Shown here: positions 1-7,777 of the stretch, in pieces
Layout of the letters: every line of letters begins with the position of its first letter
Numbering within the stretch: position 1 is the first letter of the stretch
From: Pseudescherichia sp031998825
GTDB lineage: Bacteria; Pseudomonadota; Gammaproteobacteria; Enterobacterales; Enterobacteriaceae
Direction of reading: 5' to 3'
Length of the DNA stretch: 64,000 nt
Assembly (NCBI RefSeq): GCF_031998825.1
Contig: NZ_DAMACX010000018.1
Span: 16,632-80,631, forward strand
Notes under the pieces: generated by a model
Told to the model about the DNA's origin: nothing
The model's input: only the letters and a program-made list of their open reading frames with translations
The model's database searches: none
Translations under genes and position numbers: made by a program

Positions 1-115
1 GGTTTCGGTAACCCCAATTAAGATCACCCTGATCTCATTTTAGATAAAAGCGCTTGCTTTTGCTCGCCCTCCGGACGTAGATTGTTGTGAAAACAGCGAT
101 ACACAAGGAGTGGCT

Positions 116-1627
116 ATGAGCGAAGAGAGAGCAGTGTTTGAGCAAGAGTTAACGGGTGAACGGGAAGTACGCCGCGAAAAACTGGCGCAGCTACGTGAAG
201 AGGGCATTGCCTTCCCAAATGATTTTCGCCGCAACAGTACCGCAGATGCGCTTTGTGAGCGCTATGCGGGTTGTGATGCCGCGACGCTACAGGGCGATAA
301 CGTTCAGGTCGCCATAGCCGGTCGTGTGATGTCGCGCCGGATCATGGGCAAAGCCGCCTTTCTTGTTCTACAGGACTGCGGCGGAAAAATTCAGGTCTAT
401 GCCGCCCAATCCTCACTGGGTGAGGCGTCCTACCAGCAGCACATAAAACGCTGCGATCTTGGCGATATCGTCGGCGTGGAGGGTACGCTGTTTAAAACCC
501 AGACCGGCGAGCTTACGCTTCATGCCAGCCGGATCGCACCGCTAACCAAAGCCCTGCGGCCGCTTCCCGATAAGTTCCATGGCTTAGCGGATCGAGAGAT
601 GCGTTACCGGCAGCGCTATCTGGACCTGATCGTCAACGACAGCGCGCGCCATACCTTTATCACTCGCTCAAAAATTCTCAGCGCCATTCGCGCGTTCATG
701 CAGGCACGCAGCTTCATAGAGGTGGAGACGCCCATGATGCAGGCCATTCCCGGCGGCGCGTCGGCGAGACCTTTTATGACCCACCATAATGCTCTCGATC
801 AGCAGATGTATCTGCGTATCTCCCCTGAGCTCTATCTAAAAAGGCTGGTGGTCGGCGGCTTCGAGAAGGTATTCGAGATTAACCGCAATTTTCGCAACGA
901 GGGAATTTCAGTTCGCCATAACCCTGAATTCACCATGATGGAGATGTACGAGGCCTATGCCGACTACAACGACCTGATTACCTTTACCGAAGCGCTCTTC
1001 CGCCACGTAGCGGAGACGGTATTGGGAACCACTACCGTAACGTACGGCGACTGGACGTTTGATTTCGCCCAGCCCTTTACCCGCCTGACCATGACCGAGG
1101 CGATCCTGCGCTACGGTGACGGTATTATCCCTGCGGATCTGGCGACGCTGGATGCGGCGCGGCGTCTCGCCAACCGCCTGGGTATCGTGATTGAAGCAGG
1201 CTGGGGACACGGCCGCGTTATCACGGAACTCTTTGATGCGGTTGCTGAAAAGCAGCTGATCCAGCCTACGTTTATCACCGAATACCCGGCCGAGGTCTCC
1301 CCGCTGGCGCGCAGAAACGACGCTAACCCGGACATCACCGATCGTTTTGAGTTTTTCATTGGCGGTAGAGAGATTGGCAACGGCTTCTCCGAGCTTAACG
1401 ATGCTGAGGATCAGGCCGAGCGCTTTAGAGAGCAGGTTATTGCCAAAGAGGCTGGGGATGACGAAGCGATGTTTTATGATGAGGACTATGTGACGGCGCT
1501 TGAGTATGGTTTACCTCCCACCGCTGGGTTAGGTATTGGCATCGATCGCATGGTGATGCTGTTTACTAATGCCGCCTCTATTCGCGATGTGATCCTTTTT
1601 CCGGCGCTGCGTCCAATAAAACCGTAG
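116..1627 (+). CDS. lysS: lysyl-tRNA synthetase, class II, divergent LysU/LysS-type copy
   Basis: This enzyme charges tRNA-Lys with lysine in the cytoplasm. The 503-residue product has the normal length: an N-terminal OB-fold anticodon-binding domain (about 60-150) and a class II catalytic core. The core shows intact motif 2 (FRNEGISVRHNPEFT), the TEYPAEVSPLARRND block and motif 3 (GLGIGIDRMVMLF). ATG 116 is chosen because AAGGAG lies five bases upstream; the in-frame GTG at 110 overlaps that site. The sequence departs from E. coli LysS and LysU at many otherwise conserved positions, and the neighbours are neither prfB (lysS locus) nor cadA (lysU locus). It may therefore be an extra or accessory LysRS. 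Confidence in the enzyme is very high; orthology is open. Confidence 0.95.
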   Translation: MSEERAVFEQELTGEREVRREKLAQLREEGIAFPNDFRRNSTADALCERYAGCDAATLQGDNVQVAIAGRVMSRRIMGKAAFLVLQDCGGKIQVYAAQSSLGEASYQQHIKRCDLGDIVGVEGTLFKTQTGELTLHASRIAPLTKALRPLPDKFHGLADREMRYRQRYLDLIVNDSARHTFITRSKILSAIRAFMQARSFIEVETPMMQAIPGGASARPFMTHHNALDQQMYLRISPELYLKRLVVGGFEKVFEINRNFRNEGISVRHNPEFTMMEMYEAYADYNDLITFTEALFRHVAETVLGTTTVTYGDWTFDFAQPFTRLTMTEAILRYGDGIIPADLATLDAARRLANRLGIVIEAGWGHGRVITELFDAVAEKQLIQPTFITEYPAEVSPLARRNDANPDITDRFEFFIGGREIGNGFSELNDAEDQAERFREQVIAKEAGDDEAMFYDEDYVTALEYGLPPTAGLGIGIDRMVMLFTNAASIRDVILFPALRPIKP

Positions 1628-1664
1628 CCATTTTTCAGCAAATACGCTTAACAGGAGGATTGAA

Positions 1665-1922
1665 TTGTGCAGCATTATAATTCATTACAACGTCAATACC
1701 GGTTGCCTGTGTACGCTTAATGAAAAGGGGGAGTTTACGCTCGCGACCACCCTAAGCGGTTGCAAAGTATTATCCGGCGATCTCCTTAGCAGTAATATGG
1801 AGTGCTACGGTCAGACGACGGTGTTTAATTTATCGGCAAATATCTCTCTGGATATTGATATTAAATATCGAACCCGCTCCGAAGCACATGCAGTAAATTT
1901 GTTACAGAAAATGACGCAATAA
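1665..1922 (+). CDS. small protein of unknown function, TTG start
   Basis: I do not recognise this 85-residue protein. It is a credible gene because a perfect AGGAGG at 1653-1658 stands six bases before the TTG start, it begins 37 bases after the lysyl-tRNA synthetase stop, and a hairpin terminator follows. It has three Cys in its first half, is rich in Ser and Thr, and shows no signal peptide or membrane span. Alternating hydrophobic residues near SLDIDIKYRTRS suggest beta strands. It is probably cotranscribed with the synthetase. No function is proposed. Confidence 0.6.
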   Translation: MCSIIIHYNVNTGCLCTLNEKGEFTLATTLSGCKVLSGDLLSSNMECYGQTTVFNLSANISLDIDIKYRTRSEAHAVNLLQKMTQ

Positions 1923-1943
1923 AGCGTCTTTCCTCCCTATTCA

Positions 1944-1979
1944 GGGATTAGCGCGCAGCTTTTGCGGCTAATCCCTTTG
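1944..1979 (+). terminator. intrinsic terminator after the lysS-small ORF unit
   Basis: The arms AGGGATTAGC and GCTAATCCCT can pair around a 14-base loop and are followed by a short T stretch. It lies 21 bases after the small ORF stop. Confidence 0.6.
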
Positions 1980-2077
1980 CAAAATAAGCGCGATCCGATT
2001 TGCACTCTCAGCCTGACGGCATATCTTTAACTATACCGTAATAAACTACACTGTAAGGGCAACCGAGGAGTGAAAAG

Positions 2078-2674
2078 ATGGCAAAAGTTTTGGTTCTCTA
2101 TTATTCCATGTACGGGCACATTGAGACCCTGGCACAAGCCGTAGCAGAAGGCGCGGGCAAGGTAGAGGGCGTGGAGGTGGTGGTTAAGCGCGTACCAGAG
2201 ACCATGCCGCAGGAGCTATTCGAAAAATCGGGCGGTAAGGCGCAGGCAGCTCCAGTCGCTACTCCGCAGGAGCTGGCTGATTACGACGCCATTATTGTGG
2301 GAACCCCAACGCGGTTCGGCAACATGTCCGGGCAGATGCGTACCTTCTTTGATCAGACCGGTGGCCTGTGGGCATCCGGCGCGCTCTACGGCAAAGTTGC
2401 CAGCGTATTCAGCTCTACCGGTACCGGTGGCGGCCAGGAGCACACAATTACCTCAACATGGACTACGCTTGCACATCATGGAATGGTAATTGTGCCGATC
2501 GGCTATGGCACAAAAGAGCTGTTCGATATCTCTGAGGTTCGCGGCGGCACGCCCTACGGCGCGACGACCATTGCGGGTGGCGACGGTTCTCGTCAACCCA
2601 GCGAGGAAGAGCTGACCATTGCCCGCTATCAGGGCGAGTACGTGGCCGGCCTGACCGTTAAGTTAAAAGGTTAA
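2078..2674 (+). CDS. wrbA: NAD(P)H:quinone oxidoreductase WrbA
   Basis: WrbA is a tetrameric flavodoxin-like FMN enzyme that reduces quinones by two electrons and protects against redox cycling. The 198-residue product is close to E. coli WrbA throughout. It begins with MAKVLVLYYSMYGHIE, which forms the FMN phosphate loop, and carries GTPTRFGNMSGQMRTF and SSTGTGGGQE, both FMN contacts, plus the GGTPYGATTIAGGDGSRQPS block of the family. A strong Shine-Dalgarno (GAGGAG) precedes ATG 2078. yccJ follows 19 bases later, the usual enterobacterial pair. In E. coli this operon depends on RpoS; I did not verify a promoter here. Confidence 0.98.
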   Translation: MAKVLVLYYSMYGHIETLAQAVAEGAGKVEGVEVVVKRVPETMPQELFEKSGGKAQAAPVATPQELADYDAIIVGTPTRFGNMSGQMRTFFDQTGGLWASGALYGKVASVFSSTGTGGGQEHTITSTWTTLAHHGMVIVPIGYGTKELFDISEVRGGTPYGATTIAGGDGSRQPSEEELTIARYQGEYVAGLTVKLKG

Positions 2675-2693
2675 CCCTAACAGGAGAAGTAAG

Positions 2694-2921
2694 ATGCCAA
2701 ATCAGGAAGCAAAAGCTCATCACGTCGGCGAATGGGCAAGTATCCGTAATACTTCGCCAGAAATTGCCGAAGCCATTTTTGAAGTTGCCAACTACGACGA
2801 GAAGCTGGCAGAGCAGATTTGGGAAGAGGGAAATGACGAAGTGCTGATTCGTGCCTTCAAGAAAACCGATGCCGATTCGCTGTTCTGGGGCGAACAAACC
2901 ATTGAGCGTAAAAACGTTTAA
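2694..2921 (+). CDS. yccJ: YccJ family protein
   Basis: This small 75-residue cytoplasmic protein of unknown function is almost identical to E. coli YccJ, including HHVGEWASIRNTSPEIAEAI, the IWEEGNDEVL stretch and the C-terminal GEQTIERKNV. It is acidic and probably helical, with no membrane segment. It follows wrbA by 19 bases with a good AGGAG ribosome site and is cotranscribed with it in relatives, which suggests a stationary-phase role. A GC-rich hairpin follows. Confidence 0.97.
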   Translation: MPNQEAKAHHVGEWASIRNTSPEIAEAIFEVANYDEKLAEQIWEEGNDEVLIRAFKKTDADSLFWGEQTIERKNV

Positions 2922-2931
2922 CTCCCCTCGC

Positions 2932-2953
2932 CTCCCCCGCCTGCGCGGGGGAG
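2932..2953. terminator. GC-rich hairpin between yccJ and a convergent gene
   Basis: CTCCCCCGC and GCGGGGGAG form a perfect 9-bp stem with a 4-base loop. It lies between the convergent stops of yccJ and the 2964-3491 gene. There is no strong T run, so termination is inferred from position. Confidence 0.5.
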
Positions 2954-2963
2954 CGATAACCTT

Positions 2964-3491
2964 CTACCACCCTAACGCCGCTCTGATTTCACCCCGATAG
3001 AGCGTAGCAATCTGTTCTGGCACCTGCTGAATATAGCTTTTTGCGTGTTCACGCACCTCTCCCGTTAGCCCCTGTAAGTAAGCGATAGCCGCTTCAACCG
3101 TTGGTGTTTTACCCTCAATGGAATCTATTCGCGCTGGCAGCGCCGTCCAGATAAGGGCATCGATGCCGCGCTGACGCGCCCAGTCGGCAAGCACGCCCGT
3201 TGTCTGGGGAGTAATATGTAGCGATCCTACCCCATCCACCCGCTCCTCCGGGATCCCCTCTCGCTTGCGCAGCGCCTGACACGCCTCGCTGAGAGAGGAG
3301 GTAACAAGCGTTTCCCAGAGCACCGGGACAGGTTTTGCGTTTAGGCAGATGGCGGTAGCCAACTCTCCACCGTCACTGACGCGTGTAAACTCAATGGGTA
3401 GCGTCGGGCCGTCATGGTGCCACTCGCCCGCCACGGGTAGCTCGCCCGATTTCCAGACCAGCGATCCCCAGCCCAAACACACTATTTTCAT
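2964..3491 (-). CDS. conserved hypothetical protein, gamma-glutamylcyclotransferase-like N-terminus
   Basis: This is a 175-residue soluble protein. The N-terminus MKIVCLGWGSLVW recalls the substrate loop of gamma-glutamylcyclotransferase-like proteins, where YGSLxW is typical. I cannot show the catalytic Glu with confidence, so the fold is a guess. The C-terminal half is helical with little specific signature. It is monocistronic, convergent with yccJ and divergent from the LexA-controlled msgA-like gene. No function is assigned. Confidence 0.7.
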   Translation of the reverse strand: MKIVCLGWGSLVWKSGELPVAGEWHHDGPTLPIEFTRVSDGGELATAICLNAKPVPVLWETLVTSSLSEACQALRKREGIPEERVDGVGSLHITPQTTGVLADWARQRGIDALIWTALPARIDSIEGKTPTVEAAIAYLQGLTGEVREHAKSYIQQVPEQIATLYRGEIRAALGW

Positions 3492-3613
3492 CAGCCTTGC
3501 TCCTGTAGATGCGTCATATCAACACTAAAGCTTTAACTATGAACGTGATAAAGCGCAACCCGGAGACGATGTATTTTGCTTTACCTTGGCTGGCAAGCCT
3601 TCTATAGTAACGC

Positions 3614-3629
3614 CTGTATATATAACCAG
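3614..3629. promoter_or_regulatory. LexA (SOS) box upstream of the DinI-like gene
   Basis: CTGTATATATAACCAG fits the LexA consensus CTG-N10-CAG with its central TATATA. It resembles the box of E. coli dinI. It ends 17 bases before the GTG start of the msgA-like gene, where it would cover the promoter. Confidence 0.85.
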
Positions 3630-3646
3630 GCTTCGAGGGTGGGTGT

Positions 3647-3886
3647 GTGTTTGTTGAATTAGTGTATGACAAGCGAAACGTGGCTGGGCTGCCGGGTGCA
3701 CGTGAAATTATCCTGGACGAGCTGACGCGTCGGGTTCACCGCATCTTCCCGGACGCCGAGGTGCGGGTCAAACCGATGCAGGCCAACGGGCTAAACAGCG
3801 ACGCCAGCAAAAGCGACAGAGAGAAACTGAACCGCATGCTGGAAGAGATGTTTGAAGAGGCCGACATGTGGCTGGTCGCAGAATAA
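3647..3886 (+). CDS. msgA: DinI/MsgA family SOS-response protein
   Basis: This 79-residue protein belongs to the DinI family, small acidic proteins that bind RecA filaments and modulate LexA and UmuD cleavage. It resembles Salmonella MsgA more than DinI proper: the N-terminus is MFVELVYDKRNVAGLPGA and the C-terminus is the acidic helix EEMFEEADMWLVAE, matching DinI's ESADDWFVSE ending. The start is GTG 3647, preceded by GAGGGTGGG. A LexA box lies just upstream and a strong terminator overlaps the stop, so it is a self-contained SOS gene. MsgA is linked to macrophage survival in Salmonella; I infer only SOS control here. Confidence 0.93.
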   Translation: MFVELVYDKRNVAGLPGAREIILDELTRRVHRIFPDAEVRVKPMQANGLNSDASKSDREKLNRMLEEMFEEADMWLVAE

Positions 3887-3906
3887 AACCGCTTCGGCGG
3901 TTTTAT
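3883..3906. terminator. bidirectional intrinsic terminator, msgA-like/LysR
   Basis: ATAAAACCGC and GCGGTTTTAT pair perfectly around TTCG. A T-rich tail on the plus strand and A-rich flank on the other side let it serve both the DinI-like gene and the convergent LysR gene. Confidence 0.85.
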
Positions 3907-3908
3907 TT

Positions 3909-4784
3909 CTATTGGTTAAGCGAGGCTTTCAACGCCTCAATAAACAGGCTGACCCGCTGCGGTAAATAGCGGGTCGTTGGCAGTAACGCCCACACTGAAA
4001 GCATCTGCGGCTGAGCATCCCTGAGGGCTATTTCAACCAGTGTCCCGTCAGCAATCTCCTTCATGACATCCCAGCGGGTGAGTTGGGCGAGTCCCATTCC
4101 CTGTACACATAGCTCCCTGACCCCCTCCACATTATTTGAACTGAAGCGGCCTTCAACGCTGATGCTCGTGTTTTGCCCGTCCGCCTCAAACGTCCACTGC
4201 GGCACGCTGGTTAAGCGCAGGCAGGGGTGATCGCCTAGCTGCCGAAGCATTTCAGGACGTCCGTGGCGTTGAAGATAGGCTGGAGAGGCGCAGAGGATCC
4301 GCGGGTTATCAGTAATTTTGCGCGCAATCAGCGTTGAATCGCGCAGCGGCGCAATGCGTATCGCCACGTCAATACCGCCACCGACAATGTCCACGACGTC
4401 TTCATTAAGCTGAAGATCGACATTGAGGTGTGGATTAGCCGCTAACAGTTCAGGGATCAGCGGCAGAATGTTTCGCCGCCCAAATCCAGAGGGAGCCGTA
4501 ACCCGTAATAGCCCAATGGCACCCGCTGTTTTGCCGGAGAACAGCGACTTTGCCCCCTCCTCCGCCTCGACAAGCGCCCTGGCGTAGGGCAGAAACTCTG
4601 TTCCCTCTTCGGTCAATGATACCGAACGCGTGGTGCGTTGCAGAAGACGAACGCCCAGATCTTGTTCAAGCCCAGCCAATCGCCTTGAGACAGCCATAGG
4701 GGACATGTCGAGCCGCCGCGCGGCTTTCGCCAGGCTGCGGGTTTCGCAAATGGTAAGAAAGAGCGAGACATCCTGCAGATGCAT
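3909..4784 (-). CDS. LysR-family transcriptional regulator
   Basis: The 291-residue product has the LysR layout: an N-terminal winged helix-turn-helix (about 1-60, with SLAKAARRLDMSPMAVSRRL) and a two-lobed inducer-binding domain (about 90-290). It belongs to the large CrgA/DmlR-like branch. It is divergently transcribed from the Old Yellow Enzyme gene at 4901 with 116 bases between them, the common arrangement in which such a regulator controls the adjacent reductase in response to an electrophile. That target is inferred from position only. Confidence 0.92.
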   Translation of the reverse strand: MHLQDVSLFLTICETRSLAKAARRLDMSPMAVSRRLAGLEQDLGVRLLQRTTRSVSLTEEGTEFLPYARALVEAEEGAKSLFSGKTAGAIGLLRVTAPSGFGRRNILPLIPELLAANPHLNVDLQLNEDVVDIVGGGIDVAIRIAPLRDSTLIARKITDNPRILCASPAYLQRHGRPEMLRQLGDHPCLRLTSVPQWTFEADGQNTSISVEGRFSSNNVEGVRELCVQGMGLAQLTRWDVMKEIADGTLVEIALRDAQPQMLSVWALLPTTRYLPQRVSLFIEALKASLNQ

Positions 4785-4900
4785 AAGACCCCTTTTTATA
4801 ACGAATAATGTTATACCGACGTATCAATTCAGCCAGTTTATGCCAGAAGAGAGAGCGATTATATTGATTTTTTGATTTAATACTCATCAGGAGTTTTAGC

Positions 4901-5995
4901 ATGAAAGCATCAACGCTGTTTACTTCATACCCTCTCGGCAAGCTGTCCTTGCGTAACAGGCTGGTTGTGGCCCCGATGACCCGCGTCACGGCGTCTGTGG
5001 ATGGCATCGCCAGCGAACGTATGAAAGCCTACTACGAAGATTTTGCGCGAGGGGGATTCGCTCTTGTCATTACCGAGGGCATCTATATCGATACCGCCTG
5101 GTCACAGACCTACGCCTACCAGGCCGGATTAACCAGCACCAGGCAGTCTGCCGCCTGGAGAGAGATTGTCGAGGCTGTCCATGGTCAAGGAGGCCGCATT
5201 TTTGCCCAGATCCAACACGCTGGCGCGCTCTCGCAGGGTAACTATTTTCAGGAGGGTACCGTTGGACCCTCGGCGATCCGTCCCGTAGGTAAACAGATGT
5301 CATTTTACCGGGGTGAAGGTGAGTACCCTGTTCCGCGTGAGCTGGAGGAGGCGGAGATCCTCGGCATTATTGCCAGCTTTGCCGACGCCGCGGCACGTGC
5401 GGTTGAGGAAGCCGGTTTTGATGGCGTGGAGATCCACGGAGCGAACGGTTATTTGCTTGATCAATTCTTTACCGACTACACCAACCTGCGTACCGACAGA
5501 TGGGGCGGGGAGATCGCCGGACGGCTTACCCTAAGCCTGGAGACGATCAAAGCAGTCAGAGCGCGCGTAGGTCAGCATGTTCCCGTGGGGATCCGAATCT
5601 CCCAGGGCAAGGTCAATGACTTCTTTCATAAGTGGGCTAACGGTGAAGAGGATGCACAGACGGTATTTACGCTACTCGCCAGTGCAGGTCTGGACTATCT
5701 GCATCTGACCGAGTACGAAGCGTGGCAGCCTGCCTTTGCGGGTAATCCACTCTCCCTTGTGGCTCTTGCACGGAAGTACGCCCCCGAGCTGACGATTATG
5801 GCTAACGGCAGCCTGCACGATGAAGCTAAGGCGACGGAGGTCATGAACAGCGGGGCTAACTTTATTGCTCTTGGACGCGGGGCGCTGGCTAACCATGACT
5901 GGCCATTGCGCATTGCGCAGGGCAAACCGCTTCAGCCGTTCGATAGCGCTATCCTCGGCCCCATCGCTGATATTAAAGCGTGCGAACTACCGTAG
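4901..5995 (+). CDS. Old Yellow Enzyme family NADH:flavin oxidoreductase (NemA-like)
   Basis: This is a 364-residue FMN TIM-barrel ene-reductase that reduces activated alkenes or nitro compounds with NAD(P)H. Family marks are LRNRLVVAPMTR near the N-terminus, FAQIQHAGALS (about 104-114), the diagnostic EIHGANGYLLDQFFTDYTN block (about 178-196) with the His/Asn pair binding the substrate carbonyl, RWGG shortly after, and a C-terminal FIALGRGALANHDWP phosphate-binding turn. ATG 4901 follows AGGAG. It lies divergently beside a LysR gene. It is not NemA itself; the true substrate is unknown. Confidence 0.92.
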   Translation: MKASTLFTSYPLGKLSLRNRLVVAPMTRVTASVDGIASERMKAYYEDFARGGFALVITEGIYIDTAWSQTYAYQAGLTSTRQSAAWREIVEAVHGQGGRIFAQIQHAGALSQGNYFQEGTVGPSAIRPVGKQMSFYRGEGEYPVPRELEEAEILGIIASFADAAARAVEEAGFDGVEIHGANGYLLDQFFTDYTNLRTDRWGGEIAGRLTLSLETIKAVRARVGQHVPVGIRISQGKVNDFFHKWANGEEDAQTVFTLLASAGLDYLHLTEYEAWQPAFAGNPLSLVALARKYAPELTIMANGSLHDEAKATEVMNSGANFIALGRGALANHDWPLRIAQGKPLQPFDSAILGPIADIKACELP

Positions 5996-6025
5996 CGATC
6001 ACGTCGCTCGCTTTCCAGACACAGG

Positions 6026-6050
6026 CCGGGCAGCGGACGAATACGCCCGG
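6026..6050. repeat. GC-rich inverted repeat after the OYE gene
   Basis: CCGGGC and GCCCGG flank a 13-base loop, resembling a REP-type palindrome or a terminator stem. The rest of 5996-6168 shows no gene. Confidence 0.35.
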
Positions 6051-6168
6051 TCATCGTCCCTGTCTCTGATAACTCCCCCTCCCCTCATAGATCGTGATCC
6101 TTTTCTCCTTTTAAGAAATTACCTGCGCAAACCGTAGACAGTTTAACAACTCGGCTTTATCGTTAACA

Positions 6169-6200
6169 TGAATAATAAATCATTATTGAATAAATATTCA
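6169..6200. promoter_or_regulatory. two-part operator before the sugar ABC operon
   Basis: TGAATAATAAATCA (6169-6182) and TGAATAAATATTCA (6187-6200) start 18 bases apart. The same pair at the same spacing lies before the isomerase gene (11557-11588). The second element is nearly palindromic. Its location just upstream of the ribosome site suggests repression by the SorC-type regulator encoded at 10439-11389. Confidence 0.75.
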
Positions 6201-6214
6201 ATGTGGAGAAAACG

Positions 6215-7156
6215 ATGAACGCTACCTTTGTAAAATCCGTACTGCTCGCTTCCATGATTGCCGCTTCCGGTTCGCTGTTTGCAGCGGATAATGGACTGAT
6301 CGCTATTATTACCCCTTCACACGACAACCCTTTCTTTAAAGCGGAGGCTGATGGCGCGGCGGCGAAAGCCAAAGAGCTGGGTTACACCACCCTCGTCGCC
6401 TCGCATGACGACGATGTGAACAAGCAGAACCAGCTGATTGAGACCGCTATCGCTCGTAAGGCGAAAGCGATTATTCTCGATAACGCCGGGGCCGATGCCA
6501 CCGTCGGGCCGCTGGAGAAAGCCAAGGCCGCGGGCGTTCCGGCCTTCCTGATCGATCGCGAAATTAACAAAACCGGCATCGCCGTGGCGCAGATCGTTTC
6601 CAACAACTACCAGGGCGCACAGCTGGGCGCAGAGAAGTTCGCCAAGCTGCTGGACGGTAAAGGCAAGTACGTCGAGCTGCTGGGGCGCCAGTCGGACACC
6701 AATGCCAGCGTTCGCTCCCAGGGTTACCATGACATTCTGGACGACTATCCGGACATGAAGATGGTGGCGCAGCAGACCGCTAACTGGAGCCAGACCGAAG
6801 CGTTTAACCGTATGGAAGCCATTCTGCAGACCAATCCAGACATTGTTGGCGTCATCTCCGGCAACGATACCATGGCGCTGGGGGCCGAGGCCGCGCTGAA
6901 GGCTGCCGGTAAGACGAATGTTATCGTCGTCGGCTTTGACGGCAGCGACTACACCCGCGACTCCATTATTAACAAAGGCAACATTAAAGCCACCGTACTG
7001 CAGCCAGGCTGGGAGCAGGCGCAGATGGCCGTTGTCCAGGCGGACTACTTCCTGAAAAACGGTAAAGCACAGAAAGATGAAAAGCAGCTGATGGATTGCG
7101 TCCTGATCGATGAGTCAAACGCTAAAAAACTCAACATGTTTAAACTCGGCGAGTAA
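6215..7156 (+). CDS. ribose-type (RbsB-like) sugar ABC transporter substrate-binding protein
   Basis: This is a periplasmic binding protein of the RbsB/LacI-like family (Peripla_BP_4), 313 residues. It starts with a signal peptide (MNATFVKSVLLASMIAASG, cleavage near LFAAD) followed by the mature start NGLIAIITPSHDNPFFKAEA, typical of pentose and ribose binding proteins. Further family marks are ILDNAGADATVG, LLGRQSDTNASVRSQG and VVGFDGSDYTRDSI. ATG 6215 is preferred over the in-frame GTG at 6203 because GTGGAG is then correctly spaced. It is the first gene of a four-gene transport operon. The ligand is unknown; erythritol, pentoses and branched sugars are all possible for DUF2291-linked systems. 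Confidence 0.93.
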   Translation: MNATFVKSVLLASMIAASGSLFAADNGLIAIITPSHDNPFFKAEADGAAAKAKELGYTTLVASHDDDVNKQNQLIETAIARKAKAIILDNAGADATVGPLEKAKAAGVPAFLIDREINKTGIAVAQIVSNNYQGAQLGAEKFAKLLDGKGKYVELLGRQSDTNASVRSQGYHDILDDYPDMKMVAQQTANWSQTEAFNRMEAILQTNPDIVGVISGNDTMALGAEAALKAAGKTNVIVVGFDGSDYTRDSIINKGNIKATVLQPGWEQAQMAVVQADYFLKNGKAQKDEKQLMDCVLIDESNAKKLNMFKLGE

Positions 7157-7168
7157 GGCGGAGGCGCT

Positions 7169-7777
7169 ATGGGCTTAAAACAATGGGGTGTCGCGCTGAT
7201 AGGGTGCACCACCCTGTTGCTGACGGCCTGCACGGTGGTGGATCTGGATGAAAACGGCAAGCCAATCATGCCTGCCGATCCAAATGCGAAACAGAGTTTC
7301 GACAATCTGACCCCGCAGCAGATCGCGCAACAGACCTGGCAGTCCCGCGTTATGGATGCCGCTAATCAACACGCGCTGGACGCCAGCGCGTTTACCAGCC
7401 AGCTGAAAGCCACTACCGGCGCACCGAAGAGCGTTTTTGTTCGTCTGACCAGCCCGGTCACCGCGGTTGACGTGAGTAACGCGCGTGAGCAGAAGCTGAC
7501 GTTCACCGTCGACAACCAGCCGCTGACCATCCAGCTCGGGCCGGTGATGCGCGGCAACGCCATTCGCGATGCTACCGGCTTTAAGTTTGAAGATTTTACT
7601 AATCAGGTGCAGTTCGCCCAGCTCTCCCGCGCCTATAACCGCGAAGCCGCGAAGCAACTGCCGAAAATCGATGCTAGCTGGAACGGTAAACCTGCCACCG
7701 TGCTGTTTGCCGTGACGTTGGCCAATGGCAAAGCCCAGGACGCCGCCGCGCTGGATGTGAAACAGGAGGCACAGTAA
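7169..7777 (+). CDS. DUF2291 family periplasmic lipoprotein
   Basis: This 202-residue lipoprotein has a signal peptide ending in the lipobox LTAC (Cys about residue 21), followed by TVVDLDENGKP. The rest is a soluble periplasmic domain typical of DUF2291 proteins, which are found with ribose/erythritol-type ABC transporters; their role is not established. It starts 12 bases after the binding-protein gene with a GGCGGAGG ribosome site, and its stop overlaps the ATPase start (TAATG), so translation is coupled. A part in substrate capture or transporter assembly is likely. Confidence 0.85.
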   Translation: MGLKQWGVALIGCTTLLLTACTVVDLDENGKPIMPADPNAKQSFDNLTPQQIAQQTWQSRVMDAANQHALDASAFTSQLKATTGAPKSVFVRLTSPVTAVDVSNAREQKLTFTVDNQPLTIQLGPVMRGNAIRDATGFKFEDFTNQVQFAQLSRAYNREAAKQLPKIDASWNGKPATVLFAVTLANGKAQDAAALDVKQEAQ

